Origin: Christensenella sp. UBA7707
GTDB lineage: Bacteria > Bacillota > Clostridia > Christensenellales > CAG-138
Direction of reading: 5' to 3'
NCBI GenBank assembly: GCA_002482435.1
Contig: DLFZ01000073.1
Span: 1-5,104 of the forward strand
Length of the DNA stretch: 5,104 bases
Shown: positions 1 to 5,104 of the stretch, in pieces
Layout: each line of letters begins with the position of its first letter
How positions within the stretch are numbered: the first letter of the stretch is position 1
The notes under the pieces: generated by a model
What the model was told of the DNA's origin: nothing
Database searches by the model: none
What the model saw: only the letters and a program-made list of their open reading frames with translations
Program-made: the position numbers and the translations under genes

Positions 1-254
<254 letters not shown>

Positions 255-257
255 CTA

Positions 258-869
258 TTATTTCGCGACCTTCACCATACTATGGCGAATGATGCGATTT
301 TTTACCTTATAACCCTTTTGCAGAACCTCGACGATCTCTCCCTCCGCTTTTCCCTCGGCTTCCTCCTGAAGCACCGCTTCATGAAGCTCAGGGTCAAACT
401 GCCCTTCCGATTCGATTTCCGCGAGGCCGTTCTTTTCAAGCACGTTTACAAACTGCTTGTAAACAAGGCGTACTCCTTCGCGCCAAGCGTCGCCTTCACC
501 GCCCGTTTGCAGCGCGCGCTCGAAATTGTCAATCACCGGCAAAAGCTCCTTGATCACGCAGCGCGTGCCCTCTTCGAGGCTTTCGCAAGAAATGGCTGCG
601 TTCCGTTTACGGAAATTGTCAAAATCGGCCTGCGTTCTTTTTGCGAGATTTACAAGCTCTTCACGCTCGTTTTTCAGCTTTTCGATGTGCTCCTTCACTT
701 GAAGGAACTCAGCCTTCGTCATGGTAACTCCATCGGCAGGCTTTGAGGGTTCCTTTTCGCTGCAAGTTTCTTCGTTTTGCTGCTCGGCGCTTTCCGCCAT
801 ACCCTCGGCGACGTCCTGCATGAGCTTTTCTTCCGCCGCCTTTTCACGCTTGTCGTTTTTCTGGTGCAA
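258..869 (-). CDS. grpE: Nucleotide exchange factor GrpE
   Basis: GrpE is the cytosolic homodimeric factor that releases ADP from DnaK. The chosen start gives 203 residues, a usual length. The first 45 or so residues are charged and low in complexity, as in most GrpE proteins. A long coiled-coil helix follows (about 50-95, including ADFDNFRKR at 81-89), then the four-helix dimer region with LLPVIDNFERAL (109-120). The C-terminal beta domain carries the GrpE signature, from FDPELHEAV (158-166) through GYKVKNRIIRHSMVKV (ending about 200). The usual RPAxV is RHSMV here, a mild variant. The start is the TTG at 867-869: GAGGAG lies 10 bases before it, inside the hrcA 3' end, and only one base separates it from the hrcA stop. 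An in-frame TTG at 888-890 has no such site, and an ATG at 819-821 is a weaker alternative. It sits between hrcA and dnaK, probably in one CIRCE-controlled transcript. Confidence 0.95.
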   Translation of the reverse strand: MHQKNDKREKAAEEKLMQDVAEGMAESAEQQNEETCSEKEPSKPADGVTMTKAEFLQVKEHIEKLKNEREELVNLAKRTQADFDNFRKRNAAISCESLEEGTRCVIKELLPVIDNFERALQTGGEGDAWREGVRLVYKQFVNVLEKNGLAEIESEGQFDPELHEAVLQEEAEGKAEGEIVEVLQKGYKVKNRIIRHSMVKVAK

Positions 870-870
870 T

Positions 871-1911
871 TTACTTTCGCTCCTCTTCAAACATATTCGT
901 CAGCACGCCGCTTAAGCTGTTGCCGATGTGCCGCAGTACCGCAAGCACCCGCGCATAATCCATGCGGGTCGGGCCGATTACGCCCAAAGACCCCGTCGTG
1001 CTGTCGCCTATTTTATAGGTGGCCGTAACCACACTGCTTCCCTTTAGATCCGGCTTTTCGTTTTCGCTGCCGATGGTGATGGAAAACTCCACTTTGGTCG
1101 CGGCGCGAAGCATTTCGTAGGGCACTTCCTTTTCCTCCAGAGAAGAAAGGAAGGTTCGAGCCTTTTCAAGGTCGCTGAACTCCGGATAGTTCAAAAGGTT
1201 CGTTGTACCGCAAACCTCTACATTGCTTTTCCCAGTGCTTACGCTCGTGCCGAGCGCTTTCACAACCGACTGTACAAAATCGCGCTGCTGACGCATTTCC
1301 AGTGGCATTTCCCGCAAAATAGCTTCGCTCACATCTTGCACCTTCATGCCCGAGAAACGCTCCGTCAGCATACGGGAAAGCCTTTCGAGCTCACCCGCGC
1401 CTGTTCCTGGCGGAACATAGAGAAAGGTATCCTTGGCAATTCCCGCATCCGTTACAATTACGGCAAGCGCCTTGTTGTCGGAAACCGGTACAAGCTGAAT
1501 GTGCTTAAGCTTCACACCGTGAAGCTGGGGGCTCAACACCATGGAGGTGTACTTCGTCATGTCGGAAATGGCACGCGCGGTTTGACGCACCACATCCTCC
1601 ACGCGGTCGAGCGCGGTGGAAAAATACCGCTCGATGTAGCGGGCTTCCTGCTCGGTTAGGCTCGCGTGCCGCATGATGCTGTTGACGTAGAGCCTATATG
1701 CCTTATCGGAAGGAACTCTGCCCGCGCTTGTGTGGGGCTGCTCCAAAAAACCAAGCTCCTCAAGATCCGACATTTCGTTGCGAATGGTGGCGGAAGAAAG
1801 GCCAATTTCGTGACGTTTGGAAATCGTGCGCGAGCCGATCGGGGCTGCCGTAAGCGTATAATCGTCGATGATCGCCTGCAAAATGAGCATTTTGCGCATA
1901 TCGAGTTCCAT
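871..1911 (-). CDS. hrcA: Heat-inducible transcription repressor HrcA
   Basis: HrcA is the repressor that binds CIRCE operators and shuts off chaperone operons until heat or misfolded protein lowers its activity, with GroEL as the known modulator in Bacillus. The protein is 346 residues, the normal length. Residues 1-76 form the winged-helix DNA-binding domain: the recognition helix region is SSATIRNEMSDLEELG (39-54), followed by PHTSAGRVPSDKAYRLYV (59-76), the most conserved HrcA stretch. The C-terminal domain ends with LGVIGPTRMDYARV (about 309-322), also diagnostic. The ATG at 1909-1911 is chosen because AAAGGAGG lies 8 bases before it. A longer reading from GTG 1954-1956 would begin inside the CIRCE element and is unlikely. 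It is first in the operon, directly behind a CIRCE site, so it represses itself, grpE and dnaK. No damage is seen. Confidence 0.97.
   Translation of the reverse strand: MELDMRKMLILQAIIDDYTLTAAPIGSRTISKRHEIGLSSATIRNEMSDLEELGFLEQPHTSAGRVPSDKAYRLYVNSIMRHASLTEQEARYIERYFSTALDRVEDVVRQTARAISDMTKYTSMVLSPQLHGVKLKHIQLVPVSDNKALAVIVTDAGIAKDTFLYVPPGTGAGELERLSRMLTERFSGMKVQDVSEAILREMPLEMRQQRDFVQSVVKALGTSVSTGKSNVEVCGTTNLLNYPEFSDLEKARTFLSSLEEKEVPYEMLRAATKVEFSITIGSENEKPDLKGSSVVTATYKIGDSTTGSLGVIGPTRMDYARVLAVLRHIGNSLSGVLTNMFEEERK
880..885 (-). promoter_or_regulatory. Ribosome binding site of grpE inside the hrcA 3' end
   Basis: The minus strand reads GAGGAG within the last hrcA codons (the Glu-Glu-Arg run), 10 bases before TTG 867-869. 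It decides the grpE start and implies translational coupling, because ribosomes finishing hrcA sit over this site. Confidence 0.7.
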
Positions 1912-1919
1912 CGCCGCGG

Positions 1920-1927
1920 CCTCCTTT
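1920..1927 (-). promoter_or_regulatory. Ribosome binding site of hrcA
   Basis: The minus strand reads AAAGGAGG, 8 bases before the ATG at 1909-1911. It favours this start over the upstream in-frame GTG at 1954-1956. Confidence 0.85.
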
Positions 1928-1949
1928 CCAAACGTTTCCGCTCCGCATG

Positions 1950-1976
1950 TTAGCACTCAGCTGTGCGGAGTGCTAA
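1950..1976. promoter_or_regulatory. CIRCE operator (HrcA binding site)
   Basis: The sequence is TTAGCACTC, a 9-base spacer, then GAGTGCTAA, matching the CIRCE consensus in both 9-base arms with the standard spacer length. It lies about 39 bases before the hrcA ATG and just downstream of the predicted transcription start (about 1981). HrcA bound here would block transcription, and the arms can also form a hairpin at the 5' end of the mRNA. It is the only CIRCE site in the window. Confidence 0.98.
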
Positions 1977-1987
1977 TCATCTCATTA

Positions 1988-2016
1988 AAAATATCACCGC
2001 CGACATTTAATGTCAA
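1988..2016 (-). promoter_or_regulatory. Sigma-A type promoter of hrcA-grpE-dnaK
   Basis: On the minus strand a perfect -35 box, TTGACA (2016-2011), is followed after 17 bases by TATTTT (1993-1988), matching 4 of 6 bases of the -10 consensus. A TG one base before it makes an extended -10. The predicted start is near 1981, so CIRCE covers roughly the first 5-30 transcribed bases. The -35 box overlaps a small inverted repeat (GACATT, one base, AATGTC at 2002-2014) of unknown meaning. Confidence 0.8.
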
Positions 2017-2160
2017 GGCGCTGACAGGCTCGCCAATGTGACAAAACAGCAACATTCATATGATGTTTTTCAAAACGCGTTTTCATGCCGATAAGGCGCT
2101 ATCTTTCCTTGCCGTGGCGCTTTGCTTTTTTAAAAAATCCAGCATCATTTTCTTTTTTGA
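2017..2160. other. Spacer between the cassette terminator and the hrcA promoter
   Basis: No convincing gene is seen. The stretch holds an AT-rich palindrome (TTTTTTAAAAAA at 2126-2137), the 12-base palindrome AAAACGCGTTTT at 2072-2083, a near-palindrome ACATTCATATGATGT at 2052-2066, and a 21-codon minus-strand reading frame at 2083-2148 without a clear ribosome binding site. Confidence 0.6.
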
Positions 2161-2192
2161 CAACAAAAAGCGGCAAGCCCGTAGGCCGCCGC
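2161..2192 (-). terminator. Intrinsic terminator of the DUF134/NifX-like operon
   Basis: On the minus strand GCGGC (2192-2188) pairs with GCCGC (2174-2170), and an inner GCC/GGC pair closes a TACG loop, with one unpaired base on one side and two on the other. TTTTTGTTG follows directly. The hairpin starts about 17 bases after the stop codon of the NifX-like gene, so it ends that unit before the hrcA promoter. Confidence 0.8.
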
Positions 2193-2209
2193 CGATTGCT
2201 CTTATTGTT

Positions 2210-2611
2210 TCAATTCGCGTGATGGTGTGCGCAGGACCCATCATGCTCACCGCAGGAGCCGTCATGATGTTCACCGTGATGGTCGCACGATACTTCAGAA
2301 TTGTAAACGAGCTTTTGCCGCAGAAGATCCTCCACCGCCTGATCCGCATTGCCGGAAACACCGCCGTACAGTACAATGCCCGCCTCCGCAAGTGCACGCT
2401 TTGCGCCTGCACCTATACCTCCGCAAATAAGCGTATCGACCTCGCACTTTTTTAAAACGTCCGCAAGCGCGCCATGTCCACTGCCGTTTGTATTCACGGT
2501 GGTTGCAACTGTTACTTTCCCGTTTTCAACGTCATAAATTTTAAAGCGTTCCGTATGTCCGAAATGCCCAAACACATCCCCATTTTCATAAGCTACCGCT
2601 ACTCGTTTCAT
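2210..2611 (-). CDS. NifX/NifB-type dinitrogenase iron-molybdenum cofactor family protein with His/Cys-rich tail
   Basis: The protein has 133 residues. Residues 1-105 match the small Nitro_FeMo-Co fold: it opens MKRVAVAYENGDVFGHFGHT, where the FGHFGHTERFKIYDV segment (14-28) is the family hallmark, and continues to LICGGIGAGAKRALAEAGI (61-79). Family members in nitrogen fixers bind iron-molybdenum cofactor or its precursors. Stand-alone copies in anaerobes are mostly of unknown function, and nothing here shows nitrogenase. The tail (109-133) is almost only His, Cys, Asp, Glu and Gly, with a tandem GEHHDGSC / GEHDGSC (113-127) and AHHH, so it probably binds metal. The ATG overlaps the stop of the upstream DUF134 gene in an ATGA, with AAAGGAG 7 bases before it, so the two are co-transcribed and translationally coupled. 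An intrinsic terminator follows. The family call is firm; the role is inferred. Confidence 0.9.
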   Translation of the reverse strand: MKRVAVAYENGDVFGHFGHTERFKIYDVENGKVTVATTVNTNGSGHGALADVLKKCEVDTLICGGIGAGAKRALAEAGIVLYGGVSGNADQAVEDLLRQKLVYNSEVSCDHHGEHHDGSCGEHDGSCAHHHAN

Positions 2612-3024
2612 TCAACTTCTCCTTTCTCGTTTTGTCCTTCCGCTTGGTCGCAACCGTGGTGCTTTTTGTTTCCGCAACCGCCTTGTCCCCCGCAGTGCCC
2701 GCGCCGACAGCCGTACCCATGGCAGCCGTCGCGCTCTTCGCAAACGCGATATTCGCCGCCCCCAATCTCAAGTGCGGCGCCGTTGACAATGCACGCCGCC
2801 AGCTTTTTTCGCGCGCATGCATAGATTGCCTGTACAGTTGTACGCGCAACTTCCATTTGCTCGGCACATTCCGCCTGCGTCATCCCTTCAAGGTCGATCA
2901 AACGAATGGTTTCGTACTCATCCACCGTCATTTTGACCCGTGTATCATGTGCGTAAGATTCCGGCGCAAACCTGGTGCAGCACGGTACCGTGCACACCCT
3001 GCGCCATTTCGTCGGTCTTGGCAT
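2608..3024 (-). CDS. DUF134/UPF0251 family DNA-binding protein with Cys-rich tail
   Basis: The protein has 138 residues. It opens MPRPTKWRRVC, the typical UPF0251 start, followed by MTVDEYETIRLIDLEGMTQ (32-50). The helix-turn-helix, of the sigma-70 region 4 kind, spans about 48-76 and includes ARTTVQAIYACARKKLA. The N-terminal part has Cys11, Cys15 and Cys16. The last 44 residues are Gly-, Cys- and His-rich, with cysteines at 95, 101, 106, 111, 117 and 125, suggesting metal or Fe-S sensing. It is likely the transcriptional regulator of its own operon, since it is first in a two-gene unit with the NifX-like protein and its promoter is flanked by two inverted operator-like arms. DUF134 genes are commonly found beside NifX/NifB-like genes in anaerobes, which supports the pairing. 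GGTGAT just before the ATG serves as a short-spaced ribosome binding site. The ligand and target sites have not been shown. Confidence 0.9.
   Translation of the reverse strand: MPRPTKWRRVCTVPCCTRFAPESYAHDTRVKMTVDEYETIRLIDLEGMTQAECAEQMEVARTTVQAIYACARKKLAACIVNGAALEIGGGEYRVCEERDGCHGYGCRRGHCGGQGGCGNKKHHGCDQAEGQNEKGEVE
2619..2625 (-). promoter_or_regulatory. Ribosome binding site of the NifX-like gene
   Basis: The minus strand reads AAAGGAG, 7 bases before the ATG and inside the end of the DUF134 gene. With the ATGA overlap it points to coupled translation of the two proteins. Confidence 0.8.
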
Positions 3025-3046
3025 GGCATCACCTTATCTTTCATTG

Positions 3047-3094
3047 TTGACATATGACATTTATTAGGATAGACCCGTTTCAGTCATATGTCAA
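3047..3094. repeat. Perfect 12-bp inverted repeat flanking the promoter, likely two-site operator
   Basis: TTGACATATGAC (3047-3058) is the exact reverse complement of GTCATATGTCAA (3083-3094), with 24 bases between. After one G-T mismatch the pairing extends two more bases on each side (3044-3097). The arm centres are 36 bp apart. One arm carries the -35 box and the other sits at the predicted start site, the usual arrangement for a repressor that bridges or occludes a promoter. The protein from the first gene, a helix-turn-helix protein, is the natural candidate, but binding is inference. A transcript starting near 3059 would contain only one arm, so an RNA hairpin is less likely. Confidence 0.75.
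3066..3094 (-). promoter_or_regulatory. Promoter of the DUF134/NifX-like operon
   Basis: On the minus strand a perfect TTGACA (3094-3089), a 17-base spacer and TATCCT (3071-3066, 4 of 6 consensus bases) form a sigma-A type promoter. Transcription would begin near 3059, giving a leader of about 35 bases to the DUF134 ATG. The -35 box lies inside the distal arm of an inverted repeat whose proximal arm covers the start site, so a repressor is likely. Confidence 0.7.
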
Positions 3095-3150
3095 TAACCC
3101 AGAAGAATTCCTTTCGTGTTATTTTCAATTCAGCACAACGTCCACAACCC
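3095..3150. other. Spacer between hemW and the cassette promoter
   Basis: No gene and no convincing terminator hairpin with a T-tract is seen after the hemW stop. Some read-through from hemW into the cassette is therefore possible. Confidence 0.5.
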
Positions 3151-4320
3151 TTAGTTTTCTTCCATAAAATGCAGCAGGACCTCGTTTTGCATGTCGAGCC
3201 CCCGCTCACTTAGGCGCGCAAACCCTTTTTCAATCGCAAGGTACCCCGTCCCGTCAAGCGTCGCAATCGCTTTTTTGTAGTGTATTTCAAACGCTACGCC
3301 AAAACGCTCGAAAAAAGAGGACAGCGAAAGTCCTTCGGTCTTTCGAAACGCGAGCATTACGGTTTCAAACATTTCCTCGCCGCGTGAGATCGGCATTTTT
3401 TCCCCGGCAGGCAGCAGGCTTCCGTCAATGGAGGAAAAGTAGGAAGTAAGGGTTTCGGCGTTGCTCCAGCGCGTCCAGCCGCCCGTCTCCAAACGCATGG
3501 CAGAATGCGCGTTCAACCCAACGCCCAAATACTCGCCATTGTTCCAATAATTGAGGTTATGCCGGCATTGCCATGGGCTCTTTTCGCCCGCTTTCAAGCG
3601 TCGTGCGTAGTTTGAAATTTCATAGCGCTCGTAACCGGCATTTTGAAGCTTATCGATGCAGAAACGGTGCATTTGATATGCCTCGTCCTCGTCAGGCAAA
3701 ACGGTTTCGCCGCGCTCTACGCGCTTAAAAAGCGGCGTGCCCTCTTCAAGAATCAGCGAGTACGCCGAAACATGCTCGACCGGAAGCGTAAAAAGTACAT
3801 CGAGCGTTTGCGAAAGATCGTCAACCGTTTGCTTGGGAAGCCCGTACATAACGTCGGCATTGATGTTTTGGAAACCCTCCTGCCGCGCTGCCTCGCAACT
3901 TTTCAGAAAATCCTCAAGAACATGGATGCGGCCGATCTCGCCTAAAAGCCTGTCGTTCGCGCTTTGAAGCCCGAAGGAAAGGCGGTTGACGCCGCACGAC
4001 AAATATTCGTTCAGCTTTTCGCGATCCACCGTGCCGGGGTTGCATTCCACGGTGATCTCCGCATCGTTTGCGAGGTCAAACTTTGCTTTGAGCGCGTCAA
4101 AAACCTGCCGCATCATGCCCGGCGGGAGAATGGATGGCGTACCTCCGCCCACAAAAACCGTATCGTAACGGCGGTACGGCAAACGGAAAGCCGAAATTTC
4201 CATTTCGGCTTTCAAGGCGTTTACATATTGACGCACATGCGGCGAGTTCTCAAAAGAAACAAAGTCGCAGTACGCGCATTTTTTGACGCAAAACGGAATG
4301 TGGATGTAAATACCGGCCAT
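3151..4320 (-). CDS. hemW: Radical SAM heme chaperone HemW (HemN-like)
   Basis: The protein has 389 residues, the usual HemW length. The radical-SAM cluster motif is C-x3-C-x2-C at Cys11, Cys15 and Cys18 (IPFCVKKCAYCDF). The fourth cysteine of true coproporphyrinogen dehydrogenase HemN is Phe20 here, which marks HemW. GGGTPS (58-63) is the SAM-binding glycine motif, and HNLNYW (254-259) is the HNxxYW motif tied to heme binding in HemW. The C-terminal part is the HemN_C-type domain. HemW binds a 4Fe-4S cluster, SAM and heme, and delivers heme to proteins; such genes were long misannotated as oxygen-independent coproporphyrinogen III oxidase. ATG 4318-4320 is the only possible start, since an in-frame TAG lies 24 bases upstream with no start codon between. 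No Shine-Dalgarno is visible before it. It follows lepA, as in Bacillus, but is separated from it by a 238-base repeat-bearing spacer. Confidence 0.95.
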   Translation of the reverse strand: MAGIYIHIPFCVKKCAYCDFVSFENSPHVRQYVNALKAEMEISAFRLPYRRYDTVFVGGGTPSILPPGMMRQVFDALKAKFDLANDAEITVECNPGTVDREKLNEYLSCGVNRLSFGLQSANDRLLGEIGRIHVLEDFLKSCEAARQEGFQNINADVMYGLPKQTVDDLSQTLDVLFTLPVEHVSAYSLILEEGTPLFKRVERGETVLPDEDEAYQMHRFCIDKLQNAGYERYEISNYARRLKAGEKSPWQCRHNLNYWNNGEYLGVGLNAHSAMRLETGGWTRWSNAETLTSYFSSIDGSLLPAGEKMPISRGEEMFETVMLAFRKTEGLSLSSFFERFGVAFEIHYKKAIATLDGTGYLAIEKGFARLSERGLDMQNEVLLHFMEEN

Positions 4321-4348
4321 AAGGTAATGGGAGTCAAACCCCTACGCC

Positions 4349-4555
4349 GTAAAGCTGCTATTTTGGCGCACTTTTCTATCATCGTTTGTCGCCGCAGCCC
4401 CGCTACGGCCCCCCCTCTTCCTTGCATAGCATTCAAACCGGCAGCTTTACAATCAAAGAGTTTAGAGGGTTGGAAAACGTGGCAATGCAAGGCGGAGAGG
4501 CATGAAGGCGTAGTGGCGCTACGGCAAGAGCCGATAGCACAGCAATGGCGCGTTA
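4349..4555. repeat. Long imperfect inverted repeat, possible miniature mobile element
   Basis: Most of the spacer between lepA and hemW is self-complementary. The left arm (4361-4430) and right arm (4483-4555) pair imperfectly over their length. The best blocks are 4391-4407 with 4509-4525 (14 of 17 bases) and CCTTGCAT (4420-4427) with ATGCAAGG (4485-4492). The central loop contains GCAGCTTTAC (4441-4450), which is the exact complement of GTAAAGCTGC (4349-4358) outside the left arm, so two alternative folds compete. The right arm also contains its own small hairpin (CGTAG/CTACG at 4509-4523). No transposase is present. The structure resembles a MITE or other dispersed palindromic repeat, or a structured mRNA spacer. 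Copy number cannot be judged from one window. Confidence 0.55.
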
Positions 4556-4558
4556 TGC

Positions 4559-5104
4559 TTAGTCGATGCGAAGCACGCTCATAAACGCCTCGCTCGGCAG
4601 CGAAACGGAGCCAACCTGACGCATGCGCCGCTTGCCTTCCTTCTGCTTTTCCAAGAGCTTCTTCTTACGTGTAATGTCACCGCCGTAGCACTTGGCAAGC
4701 ACATCCTTGCGGACGGCGCGCACGGTTTCACGCGCGATGATCTTTCCGCCGATGGCCGCCTGAATGGGAATTTCAAACTGCTGACGCGGTATGACCTCCT
4801 GAAGCTTTTCGGCCACCGCCCTACCCTTGGAATAGGCCTTGTCGCGGTGAACGATGGTGGAGAGCGCATCGCACATATCGCCGTTGAGCAAAAAGTCGAG
4901 CTTCACAAGGTCGGAGCGTTCATAACCGGCGATTTCATAATCAAACGACGCGTAACCGCGGCTACGGGACTTCAGTTGGTCAAAGAAATCGTAAATGATC
5001 TCGTTGAGCGGCAGCGTATATTTGATGTTGACGCGCTTTTCTTCCATATACTTCATATCCTGAAAGATGCCGCGTTTTTCCTGGCACAGCTCCATGATGG
5101 TGCC
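4559..5104 (-). CDS. lepA: Elongation factor 4 (LepA), C-terminal fragment
   Basis: The gene enters from the right edge, and about 181 C-terminal residues of a roughly 600-residue GTPase are visible. The reading frame is open to the edge ([12 protein letters not shown]), so the ATG at 5093-5095 is an internal methionine. The part seen covers the EF-G domain V-like region and the LepA-specific C-terminal domain, with [44 protein letters not shown] and [20 protein letters not shown]. These are near-invariant in LepA, and the last are the tRNA/ribosome-contacting, lysine-rich part. EF4 acts on ribosomes and is thought to back-translocate or aid subunit biogenesis under stress. The end, [10 protein letters not shown], is a little short of the usual acidic tail, and the repeat in the spacer begins within a few bases of the stop. 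Confidence 0.97.
   Translation of the reverse strand, partial: GTIMELCQEKRGIFQDMKYMEEKRVNIKYTLPLNEIIYDFFDQLKSRSRGYASFDYEIAGYERSDLVKLDFLLNGDMCDALSTIVHRDKAYSKGRAVAEKLQEVIPRQQFEIPIQAAIGGKIIARETVRAVRKDVLAKCYGGDITRKKKLLEKQKEGKRRMRQVGSVSLPSEAFMSVLRID

Noticed and set aside
282..746. 154-codon plus-strand frame antisense to grpE
   Set aside because: It is the shadow of a clearly identified grpE, with no ribosome binding site or recognisable domain.
1912..1956. Longer HrcA start at GTG 1954-1956
   Set aside because: It would start inside the CIRCE operator; the ATG at 1911 has a strong ribosome binding site and gives the usual HrcA N-terminus.
1977..2050. CtsR operator near the hrcA promoter
   Set aside because: No tandem GGTCAAA-type heptads are present.
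2126..2137. TTTTTTAAAAAA as a terminator
   Set aside because: There is no GC-rich stem; the GC hairpin with T-tract at 2161-2192 is the convincing terminator.
2210..2611. Evidence of nitrogen fixation
   Set aside because: Stand-alone NifX/NifB-type small proteins are widespread in anaerobes without nitrogenase, and no nif structural gene is in the window.
3151..4320. Coproporphyrinogen III dehydrogenase HemN
   Set aside because: The fourth cysteine of the HemN motif is missing and the HNxxYW motif of HemW is present.
3964..4584. 206-codon plus-strand frame across the hemW 5' part and the lepA-hemW spacer
   Set aside because: Antisense to hemW for much of its length and running through the repeat; no domain seen.
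5093..5095. ATG as a lepA start
   Set aside because: The frame is open upstream to the window edge and the residues are internal LepA sequence.

Overview
The window reads almost entirely on the minus strand and carries a conserved housekeeping and heat-shock neighbourhood of a low-GC-type Gram-positive (Firmicutes) bacterium, most likely an anaerobic member of the Clostridia. In transcription order (right to left) it holds the 3' end of lepA (EF4), complete hemW, a two-gene cassette of a DUF134/UPF0251 DNA-binding protein plus a NifX/NifB-type dinitrogenase iron-molybdenum cofactor family protein, then hrcA, grpE and the first 73 codons of dnaK. The order lepA-hemW-hrcA-grpE-dnaK, a perfect CIRCE operator ahead of hrcA, and strong AGGAGG-type ribosome binding sites all point to Firmicutes. 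The metal-cofactor type cassette and the radical-SAM HemW suit an anaerobe. Base composition looks balanced by eye; I did not compute it.

Layout. 4559-5104: C-terminal part of lepA. 4321-4558: a 238-base spacer holding a long imperfect inverted repeat that looks like a miniature repeat element. 3151-4320: hemW, with no recognisable Shine-Dalgarno. 3025-3150: spacer with a promoter flanked by two perfect 12-bp inverted arms, a likely two-site operator. 2608-3024 and 2210-2611: the DUF134 regulator and the NifX-like protein, coupled by an ATGA overlap and closed by an intrinsic terminator at 2161-2192. 1912-2160: spacer with the hrcA promoter and CIRCE. 871-1911: hrcA. 258-869: grpE, starting from TTG one base after the hrcA stop. 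1-221: start of dnaK.

How the genes work together. HrcA binds CIRCE and represses its own operon, which supplies GrpE and DnaK (nucleotide exchange factor and Hsp70). The cassette between hemW and hrcA has its own promoter, operator and terminator, so it is best read as an independent metal-related unit set into the heat-shock neighbourhood. Both of its proteins end in Cys/His-rich tails, suggesting metal binding or sensing. The most interesting signals are this cassette with its bipartite operator and the structured repeat between lepA and hemW. The protein families themselves are known, and nothing here proves an undescribed system.
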